Source: Nonomuraea wenchangensis (GTDB lineage Bacteria; Actinomycetota; Actinomycetes; Streptosporangiales; Streptosporangiaceae). From it: a DNA stretch of 64,000 nt. The notes under the pieces are model-generated. The model had not been told where the DNA came from and ran no database searches. It worked only from the letters and a program-made list of their open reading frames with translations. Positions 44,152-52,504 of this stretch are shown piece after piece (within the stretch, counting starts at the first letter, position 1; each line of letters starts with the position of its first letter). Where the stretch lies: NCBI RefSeq assembly GCF_900111685.1, contig NZ_FOHX01000006.1, positions 186,001 to 250,000 on the forward strand, written 5' to 3'. The position numbers and the translations under genes were made by a program.

Positions 44152-44393
44152 TGCCACCGGGCGAGCTCAAAGGGCGCATCGAGATCCGGCTCGACGAGCT
44201 GCTCGCTCAGCGCGGCATGACGTTGACCGAGCTGTCCTACCGGGTCGAGGTGACGATCGCCAACCTGTCGATACTCAAGACCGGCAAGGGCAAGGCCATC
44301 AGGTTCTCCACCCTGGCGCGGCTGTGCGAGGTGCTCGAATGCCAGCCAGGAGACCTGCTGCGCTACGTGGACACTCCCGACGAGGACCCGTGA
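44151..44393 (+). CDS. Cro/CI-type HTH regulator (YozG-like)
   Basis: 80 residues, almost all a helix-turn-helix: LDELLAQRGMTLTELSYRVE, VTIANLSILKTGKGKAIRFS, LARLCEVLECQPGDLLRY. It is the usual partner of DUF2975 proteins. GTG 44151 overlaps the preceding stop by one base. It probably binds the large inverted repeat at 43541-43591, autoregulating the pair. Confidence 0.85.
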   Translation: MPPGELKGRIEIRLDELLAQRGMTLTELSYRVEVTIANLSILKTGKGKAIRFSTLARLCEVLECQPGDLLRYVDTPDEDP

Positions 44394-44490
44394 CGGCGGA
44401 GCGCGCCGACCATCGCTGATCTGTGCGAAGTCATGGACGAGGCCCCGGATGGGAGCTACGCTCCGGTCGCCGGCACATGGGGGATTTGCG

Positions 44491-45747
44491 ATGAGTTATA
44501 CCTTGTTACGCGGCGCTTTCGTCATCCGCTACCCCGACTCGCCGCGGCGCGGCCCCGAACCCGACGGTGACACCGTCAAGTTCAGGCCCGACAACCCGGC
44601 GCTGGTCGAACGGCTGGCCCGGCACTCCGGACGGCCCCCGGCCCTGAGCCGCCGCGGTGTGTCCATCCGCCTGGAGGCCGTGGACGCGCTGGAGACCCAC
44701 TTCGCCGAGACCCACCAGGAGCCCGCCGGCGCGTTCGCCGCCCGCGACGAGCTGCTGCGCCTGCTCGGCTTCACGAACGTCGTCTTCTGGGACGACCTGC
44801 CCAACGTGGTCCGCTCCGCTGACCAGGACGAGCTGCGCGGCCACGTACTCACCAACGGCGTCGACGCCAACGGCCGGCTCATCGGGTTCGTCCGCGCGGG
44901 CGAGCATCCCGGGCCCGACGGCGCGGCCGTGTTCCTCGACGCGGCGGGCGTGGACGACACCGTCAACGCCGGGCTGCTCGCCGCCGGGCTGGTCTACCCG
45001 GCCTTCTACGCGACGCTGCCGGGCGAGCTGCGTACGCATCTGGCCGAGGTGTCGGCGCAGGCCCGGCAGAAGGCGCTGCCCACCGGCATCTGGCCGCGCG
45101 CGACCGGCGACCCCGACGGCCTCGCCCCGATCGACGGGCTCGCGGCGGCCGAACAGCTCGTCCTGTGGCCGAAGCTCTTCCGGCGGCTCGTGCCGTACTT
45201 CGCCGAGGGGTTCACCGACCTGTCGCACTTCGACACCTGGCTGCGGGCCGACCCCGTGCACCGCGACGACCAGCTCTTCCTGCTCGACACGCTGGAACGC
45301 GGCAACCTGCACGACGTCGTACGCGCCTCAGGGCAGCAGATCCAGCTCACGGTCTGGCCGGAGCGGTTCGTCATCGACCCCGACCCCGCGCCGCCCGGCG
45401 CGCCGACCCTGCCGCCGCTCACCGCCGCGGGCGACGTGCTGATCGTGGCCGCCCTGCCCGACCCGCGCGGCGCCGACCGCGGGAACGAGTCCGTCACGCT
45501 GCTCAACCTGACGCCCGGCACCGTGGACCTCACCGGATGGTCGCTGTCCGGCTCCGGCGGGCGCCTGGGGCTGATCGGCAGCCTCGCGGGCGGCTCGACG
45601 GTGCGGGTGACGCTCGGCGGGGCGTTCCGGCTCGGCAACCAGGGCGGCGGCCTCGTCCTCGTGGACGCCGACGGCACCACCATCGACCAGGTCACCTACA
45701 AGGCCGACCAGGTCCGCGCGGGGCGGACCATCTGCTTCGGCCGCTGA
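44491..45747 (+). CDS. Nuclease-like protein with C-terminal lamin-tail domain
   Basis: 418 residues. SRRGVSIRLEAVDALETHF resembles the RLxxIDAPE strand of thermonuclease (SNase), and LLAAGLVYPAFYATLP then AEVSAQARQKALPTGIWP matches the later SNase core, but the catalytic Arg/Glu set is not complete. The C-terminal ~100 residues form a lamin-tail (LTD) beta domain: NESVTLLNLTPGTVDLTGWS, LGNQGGGLVLVDADG, DQVTYKADQVRAGRTICF. No signal peptide is seen. ATG 44491 is used. Codon 6 is TTA. It may be an inactive or divergent nuclease. Confidence 0.65.
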   Translation: MSYTLLRGAFVIRYPDSPRRGPEPDGDTVKFRPDNPALVERLARHSGRPPALSRRGVSIRLEAVDALETHFAETHQEPAGAFAARDELLRLLGFTNVVFWDDLPNVVRSADQDELRGHVLTNGVDANGRLIGFVRAGEHPGPDGAAVFLDAAGVDDTVNAGLLAAGLVYPAFYATLPGELRTHLAEVSAQARQKALPTGIWPRATGDPDGLAPIDGLAAAEQLVLWPKLFRRLVPYFAEGFTDLSHFDTWLRADPVHRDDQLFLLDTLERGNLHDVVRASGQQIQLTVWPERFVIDPDPAPPGAPTLPPLTAAGDVLIVAALPDPRGADRGNESVTLLNLTPGTVDLTGWSLSGSGGRLGLIGSLAGGSTVRVTLGGAFRLGNQGGGLVLVDADGTTIDQVTYKADQVRAGRTICFGR

Positions 45748-45771
45748 TCTCCGACCCCGGGGAGGGCGCAC

Positions 45772-47373
45772 ATGGTGCAAGACTCGGACGGCGAACGGCT
45801 CTGCCCCCACTGCGGCTCCCCCACCCCACCCACCCTCCCGCGCTGCCCCCGTTGTTCCGCTTCTGCTGCGCACGGCACCTCCGGGCAGGACGTGTACGAG
45901 CCCAGCGCCCCCGAGCCCGGCGACCATGGGCCCGGCGACCGTGAGCTCGGCGACCATGAGCTCGCTGATCACGGGCTCGGCGATCACGGGCCCAGCGCCC
46001 CTGGAGGCGGCGATCATGGGTCGGGCGCCCCCGGACTCGACACGCAGGGGCAGGGGGCGCCTGGGCCGGGCGGGGCCAGGGGCGGGCAGCGCTCTTCTGC
46101 CTCGCGCATGCCCGGCCGCCCCTTCCCCGGCTCGCCCCGATCCCACCAGCCCTTCCCCGACGACCCGCCCCGGTCCGGGCATCCCTACCGCGGCACCTCG
46201 CAGCCGGGTCATCCCTACCCGAGCGCATCCCGCCCCGCTCCGCCCCCGCCTGTCCCCCGCCGCCCCGGACCACCTCCTCAGTCCAACCCTCGCCACCCCA
46301 GCCCCCCGCCTCAGCCCGATCCCCACCAGCCCGGACCACCGCCGCAGCCCAGTCCCCGCTGGTTCGGACCGCCCCAGTCCGGGCCGCCCCAGCCCGGGCC
46401 GCTCGCCTCCGGAGCGGGTGCCCCTCGTTCCGGCCCGCCGCCGGCGGAGCCGCCCCCTCCTGGGACTCGTCCCTTGACGGGCGGCGTCGGCCCAGCGCGG
46501 GCCGGCTCGCCTCGGCCGGGTCCCTACCCCTTCCAGGGGCCGCCCCGGTCCGGCCTGTTCGAGGACCGACCGGCCGCGCCTCGAGCCGAGGAGCCGGTGG
46601 AGGGGCAGCGGGGGTGGTGGCGGCGGGCGTCCGTACTGGTGAGCCTGGCCGCCGCGCTGGTGGCGGCGGGGCTCACCTGGTGGGTGGTCACCGAGGGAGG
46701 GGCCGCCCCGCGGCCGGTGGTCGGTGCGGGCGACTCCAGCGCCATCACGTCCCAGTCCGGCGAGGAGGCCGCGGCTCCCGGCGCGACCGCGCCCGCCGCC
46801 CCCACGGCATCCGCCGAACCCGCCAAGCCCACACAGACCACCGAACCCGCACGATCCGCCCGGCCCACCCAGTCCGCCGCTGGTCCCGCGCAGCCCACCA
46901 AGTCCGCCGCACCCGCGCAACCCGCCGGACCCGCCGCCGCCCAAGCGCGGGCCATGAATGATGTGCTGGCCAGCAGCAACGCCTCTCATTCCGGTCTCAC
47001 CGACGCCATCGTCGCCACGACCCAGTGCCGCCAGAGCGGCCTGGACAGAATCGTGGACATCACCGCCGGCCGCCGCGACCAGCTCGCCGCCGCCCGCGCG
47101 CTGACCGTGGACGCCCTCCCGGACGGGACCGCTCTGCGGAAGTCGCTGGTGGCCGCGCTGGACGCCTCGTTCGACGCCGACGCCGCGTTCCTGTCCTGGG
47201 CGCGCCGCCACGTCGCGGGCGGCTGCTCGGGCCCGGTGGCCGAGGACCGCGACTACCGGCGTGGCCTGGCCCGCTCGGAGGACGCGCGTAAGGCGAAGGC
47301 GCGCTTCGCCGACGCCTGGCGTACGGTCGCGAAGACGTACGGCCTGCCGGCGTGGCGCCCGGACCAGATCTGA
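45772..47373 (+). CDS. Zinc-ribbon, Pro-rich, single-pass membrane protein
   Basis: 533 residues. A four-Cys zinc ribbon starts the protein (LCPHCGSP at 10-17, RCPRC at 24-28). Next come a repetitive Asp/His/Gly segment (GDHELADHGLGDHGP), about 180 residues rich in Pro, one membrane helix near 285-305 (RRASVLVSLAAALVAAGLTW), a Pro/Ala/Thr stalk, and a ~135-residue extracellular helical domain with Cys residues (TTQCRQSGLDRIVDI; VAGGCSGPVAEDRDYRRG). ATG 45772 follows GGGGAGGG. The layout resembles sensor or wall-linked proteins, but no family is recognised. Confidence 0.7.
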   Translation: MVQDSDGERLCPHCGSPTPPTLPRCPRCSASAAHGTSGQDVYEPSAPEPGDHGPGDRELGDHELADHGLGDHGPSAPGGGDHGSGAPGLDTQGQGAPGPGGARGGQRSSASRMPGRPFPGSPRSHQPFPDDPPRSGHPYRGTSQPGHPYPSASRPAPPPPVPRRPGPPPQSNPRHPSPPPQPDPHQPGPPPQPSPRWFGPPQSGPPQPGPLASGAGAPRSGPPPAEPPPPGTRPLTGGVGPARAGSPRPGPYPFQGPPRSGLFEDRPAAPRAEEPVEGQRGWWRRASVLVSLAAALVAAGLTWWVVTEGGAAPRPVVGAGDSSAITSQSGEEAAAPGATAPAAPTASAEPAKPTQTTEPARSARPTQSAAGPAQPTKSAAPAQPAGPAAAQARAMNDVLASSNASHSGLTDAIVATTQCRQSGLDRIVDITAGRRDQLAAARALTVDALPDGTALRKSLVAALDASFDADAAFLSWARRHVAGGCSGPVAEDRDYRRGLARSEDARKAKARFADAWRTVAKTYGLPAWRPDQI

Positions 47374-47399
47374 CCGTGGCGGAAAACCTGAGATGGGTG

Positions 47400-47429
47400 T
47401 TGACGGGAGGTGTTTGCGACATTTAGCGT
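47400..47429 (+). promoter_or_regulatory. GH30 gene promoter
   Basis: TTGACG at 47400-47405, an 18-base spacer, TAGCGT at 47424-47429. The predicted start near 47436 leaves a 48-base leader. Confidence 0.45.
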
Positions 47430-47462
47430 TCCGGGCGGGTTCGAGAAACATATCGCCATATT

Positions 47463-47477
47463 TCCGAAACTTTCGGA
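47463..47477. promoter_or_regulatory. Perfect dyad over the GH30 ribosome site
   Basis: TCCGAAA-C-TTTCGGA, seven-base arms around a central C. CGAAAcTTTCG boxes are described upstream of Streptomyces xylanase genes. This one overlaps the ribosome site, six bases before the ATG. Confidence 0.6.
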
Positions 47478-47483
47478 GTCGCC

Positions 47484-48815
47484 ATGTTACGTGGGATTGT
47501 CGCGATCACCCTGCTCGGCCTCCCCGCAGTCCACCCCGCACACCCCGCCCCGCCCCCGGCCGTCACGCTGGACGAGCACGTACGCCACCAGGAGATCGAC
47601 GGCTTCGGCATCTCCCAGGCCTTCCGCCGCAACGAGCTGCTCAAGGCGCTGCCCGCCGAGCAGCAGCGCGAGATCCTCGACCTGTGGTTCGACCGGAAGA
47701 AGGGCGCCGGGCTGAGCATCCTGCGCCTCGGCATCGGCTCCTCCCCGGCCGGCAGCCCGTACGACCACATGGTCTCCATCCAGCCGGAGAACCCCGGCGG
47801 CCCGGACGCCCCGCCGAAATACGTGTGGGACGGCGACGACAACAGCCAGGTCTGGGTGGCCAAGGAGGCCCAGCGCTACGGCGTGCGGCGTTTCTTCGCC
47901 GACGCCTGGAGCGCCCCCGGCTACATGAAGGACAACGGCGACGACAAGAACGGCGGCACGCTGCTGCCCGAGTGGCGGCGGGCCTACGCGAACTACCTGG
48001 TGGCGTACACGAAGTTCTACGCCAAGGAGGGCATCAGGATCACCGACCTGGGCTTCACCAACGAGCCCGACTGGACGGCCACGTACGCCTCCATGCGCTT
48101 CACCCCGGAGCAGGCCGCCGAGTTCGTCAAGGTGCTCGGGCCGATCGCACGGAACGTCGACGTGGCGTGCTGCGACTCCTTCGGCTGGAACGAGGCCAAG
48201 GCGTACACGGCGGCGATCGAGGCCGACCCCGAGGCCCGCCGCTGGGTGAAGACGCACACCGGCCACACCTACGCCAGCCCCGTGGACGCGCCGCTGCCGA
48301 CCGCCCGCAGGACGTGGATGTCGGAGTGGAACCCCAACGGCGACCGCTGGAACACCGCCTGGGACGACGGCAGCGGCTTCGACGGCTTCACGATCGCCTC
48401 GGCCGTCCATGACGCGCTCACGCTCGGGCAGGTCAGCGGCTACGTCTACTGGCTCGGCGCCTCGCGCGGCGCGACCCGGGCGCTGCTGCAGATCGACGAC
48501 GTGGCGAAGACGTACAGCGTGTCGAAGCGCCTGTGGGCACTCGCCGCCTACAGCAGGTTCATCAGGCCGGGCGCGGTCCGGGTCGGCGCCTCGGCGGCCG
48601 ATCCGGCGCTGAAGGTGTCGGCCTTCCGCAACCCGGACGGCTCCCGGGTGATCGAGGTGCTCAACACCGGGACGGCCGCGGTCACCTGGAAGGGCGTGCC
48701 CGGCCGGGCCACCGCGTACGTGACGAACAACGACAACTCCCTCACCCCGTCACCGGTGGCCGGCCGCACGGTGACCCTGCAGCCGCGGACGCTGACCACG
48801 GTCGTCGTCCGCTGA
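47484..48815 (+). CDS. Secreted GH30 glycoside hydrolase
   Basis: 443 residues. A short signal peptide (MLRGIVAITLLGLPAVHPAHP) precedes EIDGFGISQAFRRNELL, the first strand of GH30 barrels. The acid/base is Glu194 (GFTNEPD) and the nucleophile Glu281 (WMSEWNP). A C-terminal beta-sandwich (VRVGASAADPALKVSAFRNP to the end) completes the fold. GH30 includes glucuronoxylanases, beta-1,6-glucanases and beta-1,6-galactanases; the xylanase-box-like operator tilts towards xylan. Codon 2 is the rare TTA. Single-gene unit ending at a hairpin. Confidence 0.9.
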   Translation: MLRGIVAITLLGLPAVHPAHPAPPPAVTLDEHVRHQEIDGFGISQAFRRNELLKALPAEQQREILDLWFDRKKGAGLSILRLGIGSSPAGSPYDHMVSIQPENPGGPDAPPKYVWDGDDNSQVWVAKEAQRYGVRRFFADAWSAPGYMKDNGDDKNGGTLLPEWRRAYANYLVAYTKFYAKEGIRITDLGFTNEPDWTATYASMRFTPEQAAEFVKVLGPIARNVDVACCDSFGWNEAKAYTAAIEADPEARRWVKTHTGHTYASPVDAPLPTARRTWMSEWNPNGDRWNTAWDDGSGFDGFTIASAVHDALTLGQVSGYVYWLGASRGATRALLQIDDVAKTYSVSKRLWALAAYSRFIRPGAVRVGASAADPALKVSAFRNPDGSRVIEVLNTGTAAVTWKGVPGRATAYVTNNDNSLTPSPVAGRTVTLQPRTLTTVVVR

Positions 48816-48821
48816 CCGGGC

Positions 48822-48859
48822 CGGCGAGGGCCCGGACCGGGTCCCCCGGGCTCTCGCCG
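48822..48859. terminator. Hairpin between GH30 and acyl-CoA ligase genes
   Basis: CGGCGAGGGCCCGG, ten-base loop, CCGGGCTCTCGCCG: 14 bp with one G-T wobble. It lies between convergent genes. Confidence 0.7.
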
Positions 48860-48862
48860 CTC

Positions 48863-50341
48863 TTATCCGTACATCTTCCTGAGTGGGGCCTTGAGCAGCT
48901 TGCCCGCCGCGTTCTTGGGCAGCTCGGGCACGATCTGCAGATATTTCGGGATCTTGTAGCGGGCTAACCGGCCGTCCAGGTGCCGGAGCAGGTCGCCGGG
49001 CTCGGCCGCCGCGCCAGGCCGCGGCACGACGAGCGCCTTGCCCACCTCGCCCCAGCGCTCGTCGGGCACGCCGATCACCGCGCACTCGGCGACCGCGGGA
49101 TGGCCGTAGAGCACGCTCTCGACCTCGGCGGGGTAGATGTTCTCGCCGCCGGAGATGATCACGTCCTTGATGCGGTCGGAGATGCGCACGTAGCCGTCCT
49201 CGTCGGCGATCCCGACGTCGCCGGAGCGGAACCAGCCGTCCGCGTCGAGGACCTCCGCGCTCTCCTCCGGGCGGCGCCAGTAGCCGGGCATGACGTTGGG
49301 GCCCTGGACGTACACCTCGCCGGGCTCGCCCGGGGCGGCGGGCGAGCCGTCCGGCGCGACGAGGCGGACGTCGGAGAAGAAACACGGCACCCCGGCGCTG
49401 CCCGCCTTGTCGACCGAGTGTTCGGCCGCGAGGAACAGCGCGCCGGGCGCGGTCTCGGTCATGCCGTACCCCTGGAGGAACGTCAGCCCGCGCTCCTGGT
49501 AGGCCCGGATCAGCGGCAGCGGCACCGGCGCGCCGCCGCACAGCAGGTGGCGCAGGCTCGACAGGTCGGCCCCGGCCCAGCGCGGCGAGCGCGTGAGCAT
49601 GCCGAACATCGACGGCACCCCGAACATCACCGTCACCCGCTCGCGCTCGACCAGCTCGAACGTGCGCTCCACGTCGAACGACGGCTCCAGGACGCACCGG
49701 CCGCCCTTGAGCACGGTCGGGACCAGCGTCTGCGCCAGCGCCGCGATGTGGAACAGCGGCGCGCTGACCAGCGTCACCTCGTCGGGCCCCAGCGGCACGT
49801 CGACCAGCAGGTTGACCGCGTTCCAGGTGAGGTTGCCGTGGGTGAGCATGGCGCCCTTGGGACGGCCGGTGGTGCCCGAGGTGTACATGATCAGGCAGAC
49901 GTCGTCGCGGCTCACCGGCTCGTCGATCGGGGCGGCCGAGCCGGCCGCGAGCAGGTCCTCGTACGCCTCCGCCGCCACGTGCCGGCCGGGCAGCCCGTCA
50001 CCGTCGCGGCCCGTGCCCAGCAGCAGCGCCGCCGGGGCGGCGTCCTCCAGGACGAAGCGCAGCTCGGGGGCGGCGAGGCGGGTGTTGAGCGGCACGAACA
50101 CCGCCCCGAGCAGGCCCGCCGCGAAGAACGTCTCGACCAGCGCGGGCTCGTTGGGCCCGAGGTAGGCGACCCGGTCGCCGCGCCGCACGCCGAGCTCGGC
50201 CGCGAGGGCGGAGGCCAGCCGGTAGGCGCGCTCCCGCAGCTCGCCGTAGGTGCGGTCGCGTCCCTGGAACGACAGCGCGACCCGGTCGGGCGTCATCCGC
50301 GCCCTGCGCGCCGGCCACGAGCCAATCCCCTGATTCCGCAT
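48863..50341 (-). CDS. Acyl-CoA/aryl-CoA ligase (AMP-binding)
   Basis: 492 residues of the ANL superfamily. The P-loop is YTSGTTGRPKGAM; later motifs are LQGYGMTETAP, WFRSGDVGIADEDGYVRISD (the ribose-binding Asp) and the C-terminal Lys motif KIPKYLQIV-PKNAAGKLLK. It activates a carboxylic acid to the adenylate and then to the CoA thioester. Sharing a region with a PaaX-type repressor and a Liv importer suggests an aromatic or branched acid imported by that system. ATG 50341 is preceded by GGAGG (read on this strand). It ends at a strong hairpin. Confidence 0.92.
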   Translation of the reverse strand: MRNQGIGSWPARRARMTPDRVALSFQGRDRTYGELRERAYRLASALAAELGVRRGDRVAYLGPNEPALVETFFAAGLLGAVFVPLNTRLAAPELRFVLEDAAPAALLLGTGRDGDGLPGRHVAAEAYEDLLAAGSAAPIDEPVSRDDVCLIMYTSGTTGRPKGAMLTHGNLTWNAVNLLVDVPLGPDEVTLVSAPLFHIAALAQTLVPTVLKGGRCVLEPSFDVERTFELVERERVTVMFGVPSMFGMLTRSPRWAGADLSSLRHLLCGGAPVPLPLIRAYQERGLTFLQGYGMTETAPGALFLAAEHSVDKAGSAGVPCFFSDVRLVAPDGSPAAPGEPGEVYVQGPNVMPGYWRRPEESAEVLDADGWFRSGDVGIADEDGYVRISDRIKDVIISGGENIYPAEVESVLYGHPAVAECAVIGVPDERWGEVGKALVVPRPGAAAEPGDLLRHLDGRLARYKIPKYLQIVPELPKNAAGKLLKAPLRKMYG

Positions 50342-50361
50342 CGGGCCTCCTCGCCCCCAAG

Positions 50362-51219
50362 TTAGGCCACGATGTGATCGCTGTCACCGTCCCGCCCGCG
50401 ATCGAGGCCCGTCAGGGAGTCGTCGGGGACGGTGTCGAGCAGCCGCTCCGCGACGGCCGCCGCCTCCGGCCTGAACCGCTCGTGCAGCGCGTGGCAGACC
50501 CGCTGGGCCTGCTCCGCCGGCCAGTCGGCGGGCAGGTGGCGCAGCGGCAGCCGGGGGTCGGTCCTGATGATCTGCAGCCAGCCGGTCAGCAGCGTCAGCG
50601 AGCGGGCCAGGTCGTCGGGGGCCTCCGGCGCGGGGTCGGGCCGGTCCCAGCGGCGCAGGAACTCCCGGTAGCGGCGGCCCAGGCCCTCCAGGTCGTACGC
50701 CTCCCGCACCAGCGCCTGCATGTCCGTGGGGCGGCGCGGCTCGGCGGCGAACACCTTGACGTTCGCGCCCAGGTCGGCGCGCAGGTCGTCGATCACCTCC
50801 GTCGCGTCCACCTCGCCGGGTGCGATCCACAGGCCGTTCTGCAGCGGGCCGAAGCCGGACCAGACGAGCCGGGAGCGCAACTCGTGCCGCTGCCGCTGCC
50901 ACGACTCGGGCAGCGAGAAGCCGATCAGCGTCCAGCGGTCCTCGGCGGCGTCGTTGACGACCCCGCTGTGCCAGATGCGCCGCTCGCCGTCCCTCAGCAC
51001 CTCGTCGCTGGTGGGCGTGAGCCCGAAGTACATGCGCCGGCCGGAGCGGCGGCGGCGCAGCAGGCCGCGCCTGACCATGCGGGTCAGGGTGGAGCGGGTG
51101 GCCTCCTCCGAGATGCCGACCTTGGCGAACGCCTCGATGAAGCTGCGTGAGGAGACGCAGATCCCGCGCCGGTACACGTGATCCCCAAGGAAGGTGAGCA
51201 TCACCGACTGAGGCCGCAT
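50362..51219 (-). CDS. PaaX-family transcriptional repressor
   Basis: 285 residues. An N-terminal winged helix (MRPQSVMLTFLGDHVYRRG; GISEEATRSTLTRMVRRGLL) and the central and C-terminal domains of PaaX (WTLIGFSLPESWQRQRHELR; YREFLRRWDRP). PaaX represses phenylacetate catabolism and is released by phenylacetyl-CoA; relatives sense other acyl-CoAs. Here the gene is followed on the same strand by a CoA ligase and is divergent from a Liv transporter operon, so it probably controls both and is relieved by the ligase product. Confidence 0.92.
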   Translation of the reverse strand: MRPQSVMLTFLGDHVYRRGICVSSRSFIEAFAKVGISEEATRSTLTRMVRRGLLRRRRSGRRMYFGLTPTSDEVLRDGERRIWHSGVVNDAAEDRWTLIGFSLPESWQRQRHELRSRLVWSGFGPLQNGLWIAPGEVDATEVIDDLRADLGANVKVFAAEPRRPTDMQALVREAYDLEGLGRRYREFLRRWDRPDPAPEAPDDLARSLTLLTGWLQIIRTDPRLPLRHLPADWPAEQAQRVCHALHERFRPEAAAVAERLLDTVPDDSLTGLDRGRDGDSDHIVA

Positions 51220-51248
51220 GGACCCCTCCCCACATCTTGGGCACTCTC

Positions 51249-51277
51249 TTGACAGCCGTAATGTACCTGCCTACATT
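51249..51277 (+). promoter_or_regulatory. Liv operon promoter with embedded inverted repeat
   Basis: TTGACA at 51249-51254, a 17-base spacer, TACATT at 51272-51277: a near-ideal promoter. AATGTA-N6-TACATT (51260-51277) is a perfect inverted repeat overlapping the -10 and is a candidate PaaX-type operator. Confidence 0.7.
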
Positions 51278-51307
51278 CAGGGCCTCATCGCAGTCAGGAG
51301 GTCCTGA

Positions 51308-52501
51308 ATGCGCAAGTTGCTGCCCGCCCTGATAGGCGTGGTCCTGGCCGTGACCGCCTGCGGCTCCGGCGGCTCAGGCTCCGGAGGCGGCGGCGGGGAT
51401 GCGATCAAGGTGGGGCTCATCGTCTCGCTCACCGGCAACTACACGCCGCTCGGCAGCGAGGACAAGAAGGCCGTCGAACTCGCGGTCGAGCAGGTCAACG
51501 CGGCCGGCGGGCTGCTCGGGCGCAAGGTCGAGCTGGTCACCCGCGACGACAAGACCGCCCCCGACCAGGGCATCGTCGCCTACAACCAGATCAAGGGCGA
51601 CATCGACGCGCTGATCGGGCCGGTCTTCTCCAACGCGGCGCTCGCCGTCGAACCGCTCGCACAGCGCGACAAGATGCCGTATTTGTCGCTCGCGCCCGCG
51701 CAGGAGCAGGTCGAGCCGATCAAGTCGTACGTCTTCGTCACCCCCGCGCTGTCCAGCATGTACGCCGAGCGCTACCTGCAGTACATCCAGGCCGAAGGCA
51801 TCAAGACGATCGCGGTCGCCTGGGACTCCAAGAGCGCGTACTCGGTCTCCGGCCACCAGTCGATGACCGCCCTCGCCGGCAAGTACGGCGTCACGATCGC
51901 CGTGGACGAGCCGTACGAGACCACGAACTCCGACTTCAGCGCCCTGTTCCAGCACGTGCGCGACTCCCGCGCCGAGGCGCTGGTGTTCTGGGGCTCCGGC
52001 GCGCCCGGCGTGACCGCGGCCAAACAGTACGTCGCCTCCGGCCTCAAGACGCCGCTGTTCCTGACCGCCTCGCAGGCCAGCAAGCTGTGGCTGGAGCCGA
52101 TGGGCGCCGCGGCCGAGGGCATGACCGTGCAGAGCGCGATCGGCGTCATCGGCGAGCACCTTCCGGCCGGCCGGCAGAAGCAGGTCATCGAGCAGATGGC
52201 GGGACCGTACCGGCAGAAGCACGGCTATCCGCCGCCGCAGTTCGCCCAGGACGGCTACAGCGCGAGCCTGCTGCTGTTCGAGGCGATCAGGAAGGCGAAC
52301 AGCACCGACAAGGAGAAGGTGCGGCAGGCGCTGGAGTCGATGGACCTCGTCACGCCGAACGGCCGCTTCCGCTACTCCGCCACCGACCACTCCGGGCTCT
52401 CCCCCGAGTACATCTCCGTCAACACGGTCAAGAACGGCGCGTTCGTCCCGACCCCGTGGGCGGCGGAGCAACTGGCCAAGACCGTCAGCGCGCTGGGGTA
52501 G
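51308..52501 (+). CDS. Branched-chain/aromatic acid ABC binding lipoprotein
   Basis: 397 residues. A lipoprotein signal with lipobox VTAC at Cys18, a Gly/Ser linker, then a Peripla_BP_6 fold (IKVGLIVSLTGNYTPLGSED; AVELAVEQVNAAGGLLGRKV; ALIGPVFSNAALAVEPLA). It binds amino acids, amides or aromatic acids outside the membrane and feeds the four proteins encoded downstream. ATG 51308 has AGGAGG upstream. First gene of a five-gene operon. Confidence 0.94.
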   Translation: MRKLLPALIGVVLAVTACGSGGSGSGGGGGDAIKVGLIVSLTGNYTPLGSEDKKAVELAVEQVNAAGGLLGRKVELVTRDDKTAPDQGIVAYNQIKGDIDALIGPVFSNAALAVEPLAQRDKMPYLSLAPAQEQVEPIKSYVFVTPALSSMYAERYLQYIQAEGIKTIAVAWDSKSAYSVSGHQSMTALAGKYGVTIAVDEPYETTNSDFSALFQHVRDSRAEALVFWGSGAPGVTAAKQYVASGLKTPLFLTASQASKLWLEPMGAAAEGMTVQSAIGVIGEHLPAGRQKQVIEQMAGPYRQKHGYPPPQFAQDGYSASLLLFEAIRKANSTDKEKVRQALESMDLVTPNGRFRYSATDHSGLSPEYISVNTVKNGAFVPTPWAAEQLAKTVSALG

Positions 52502-52504
52502 CGG

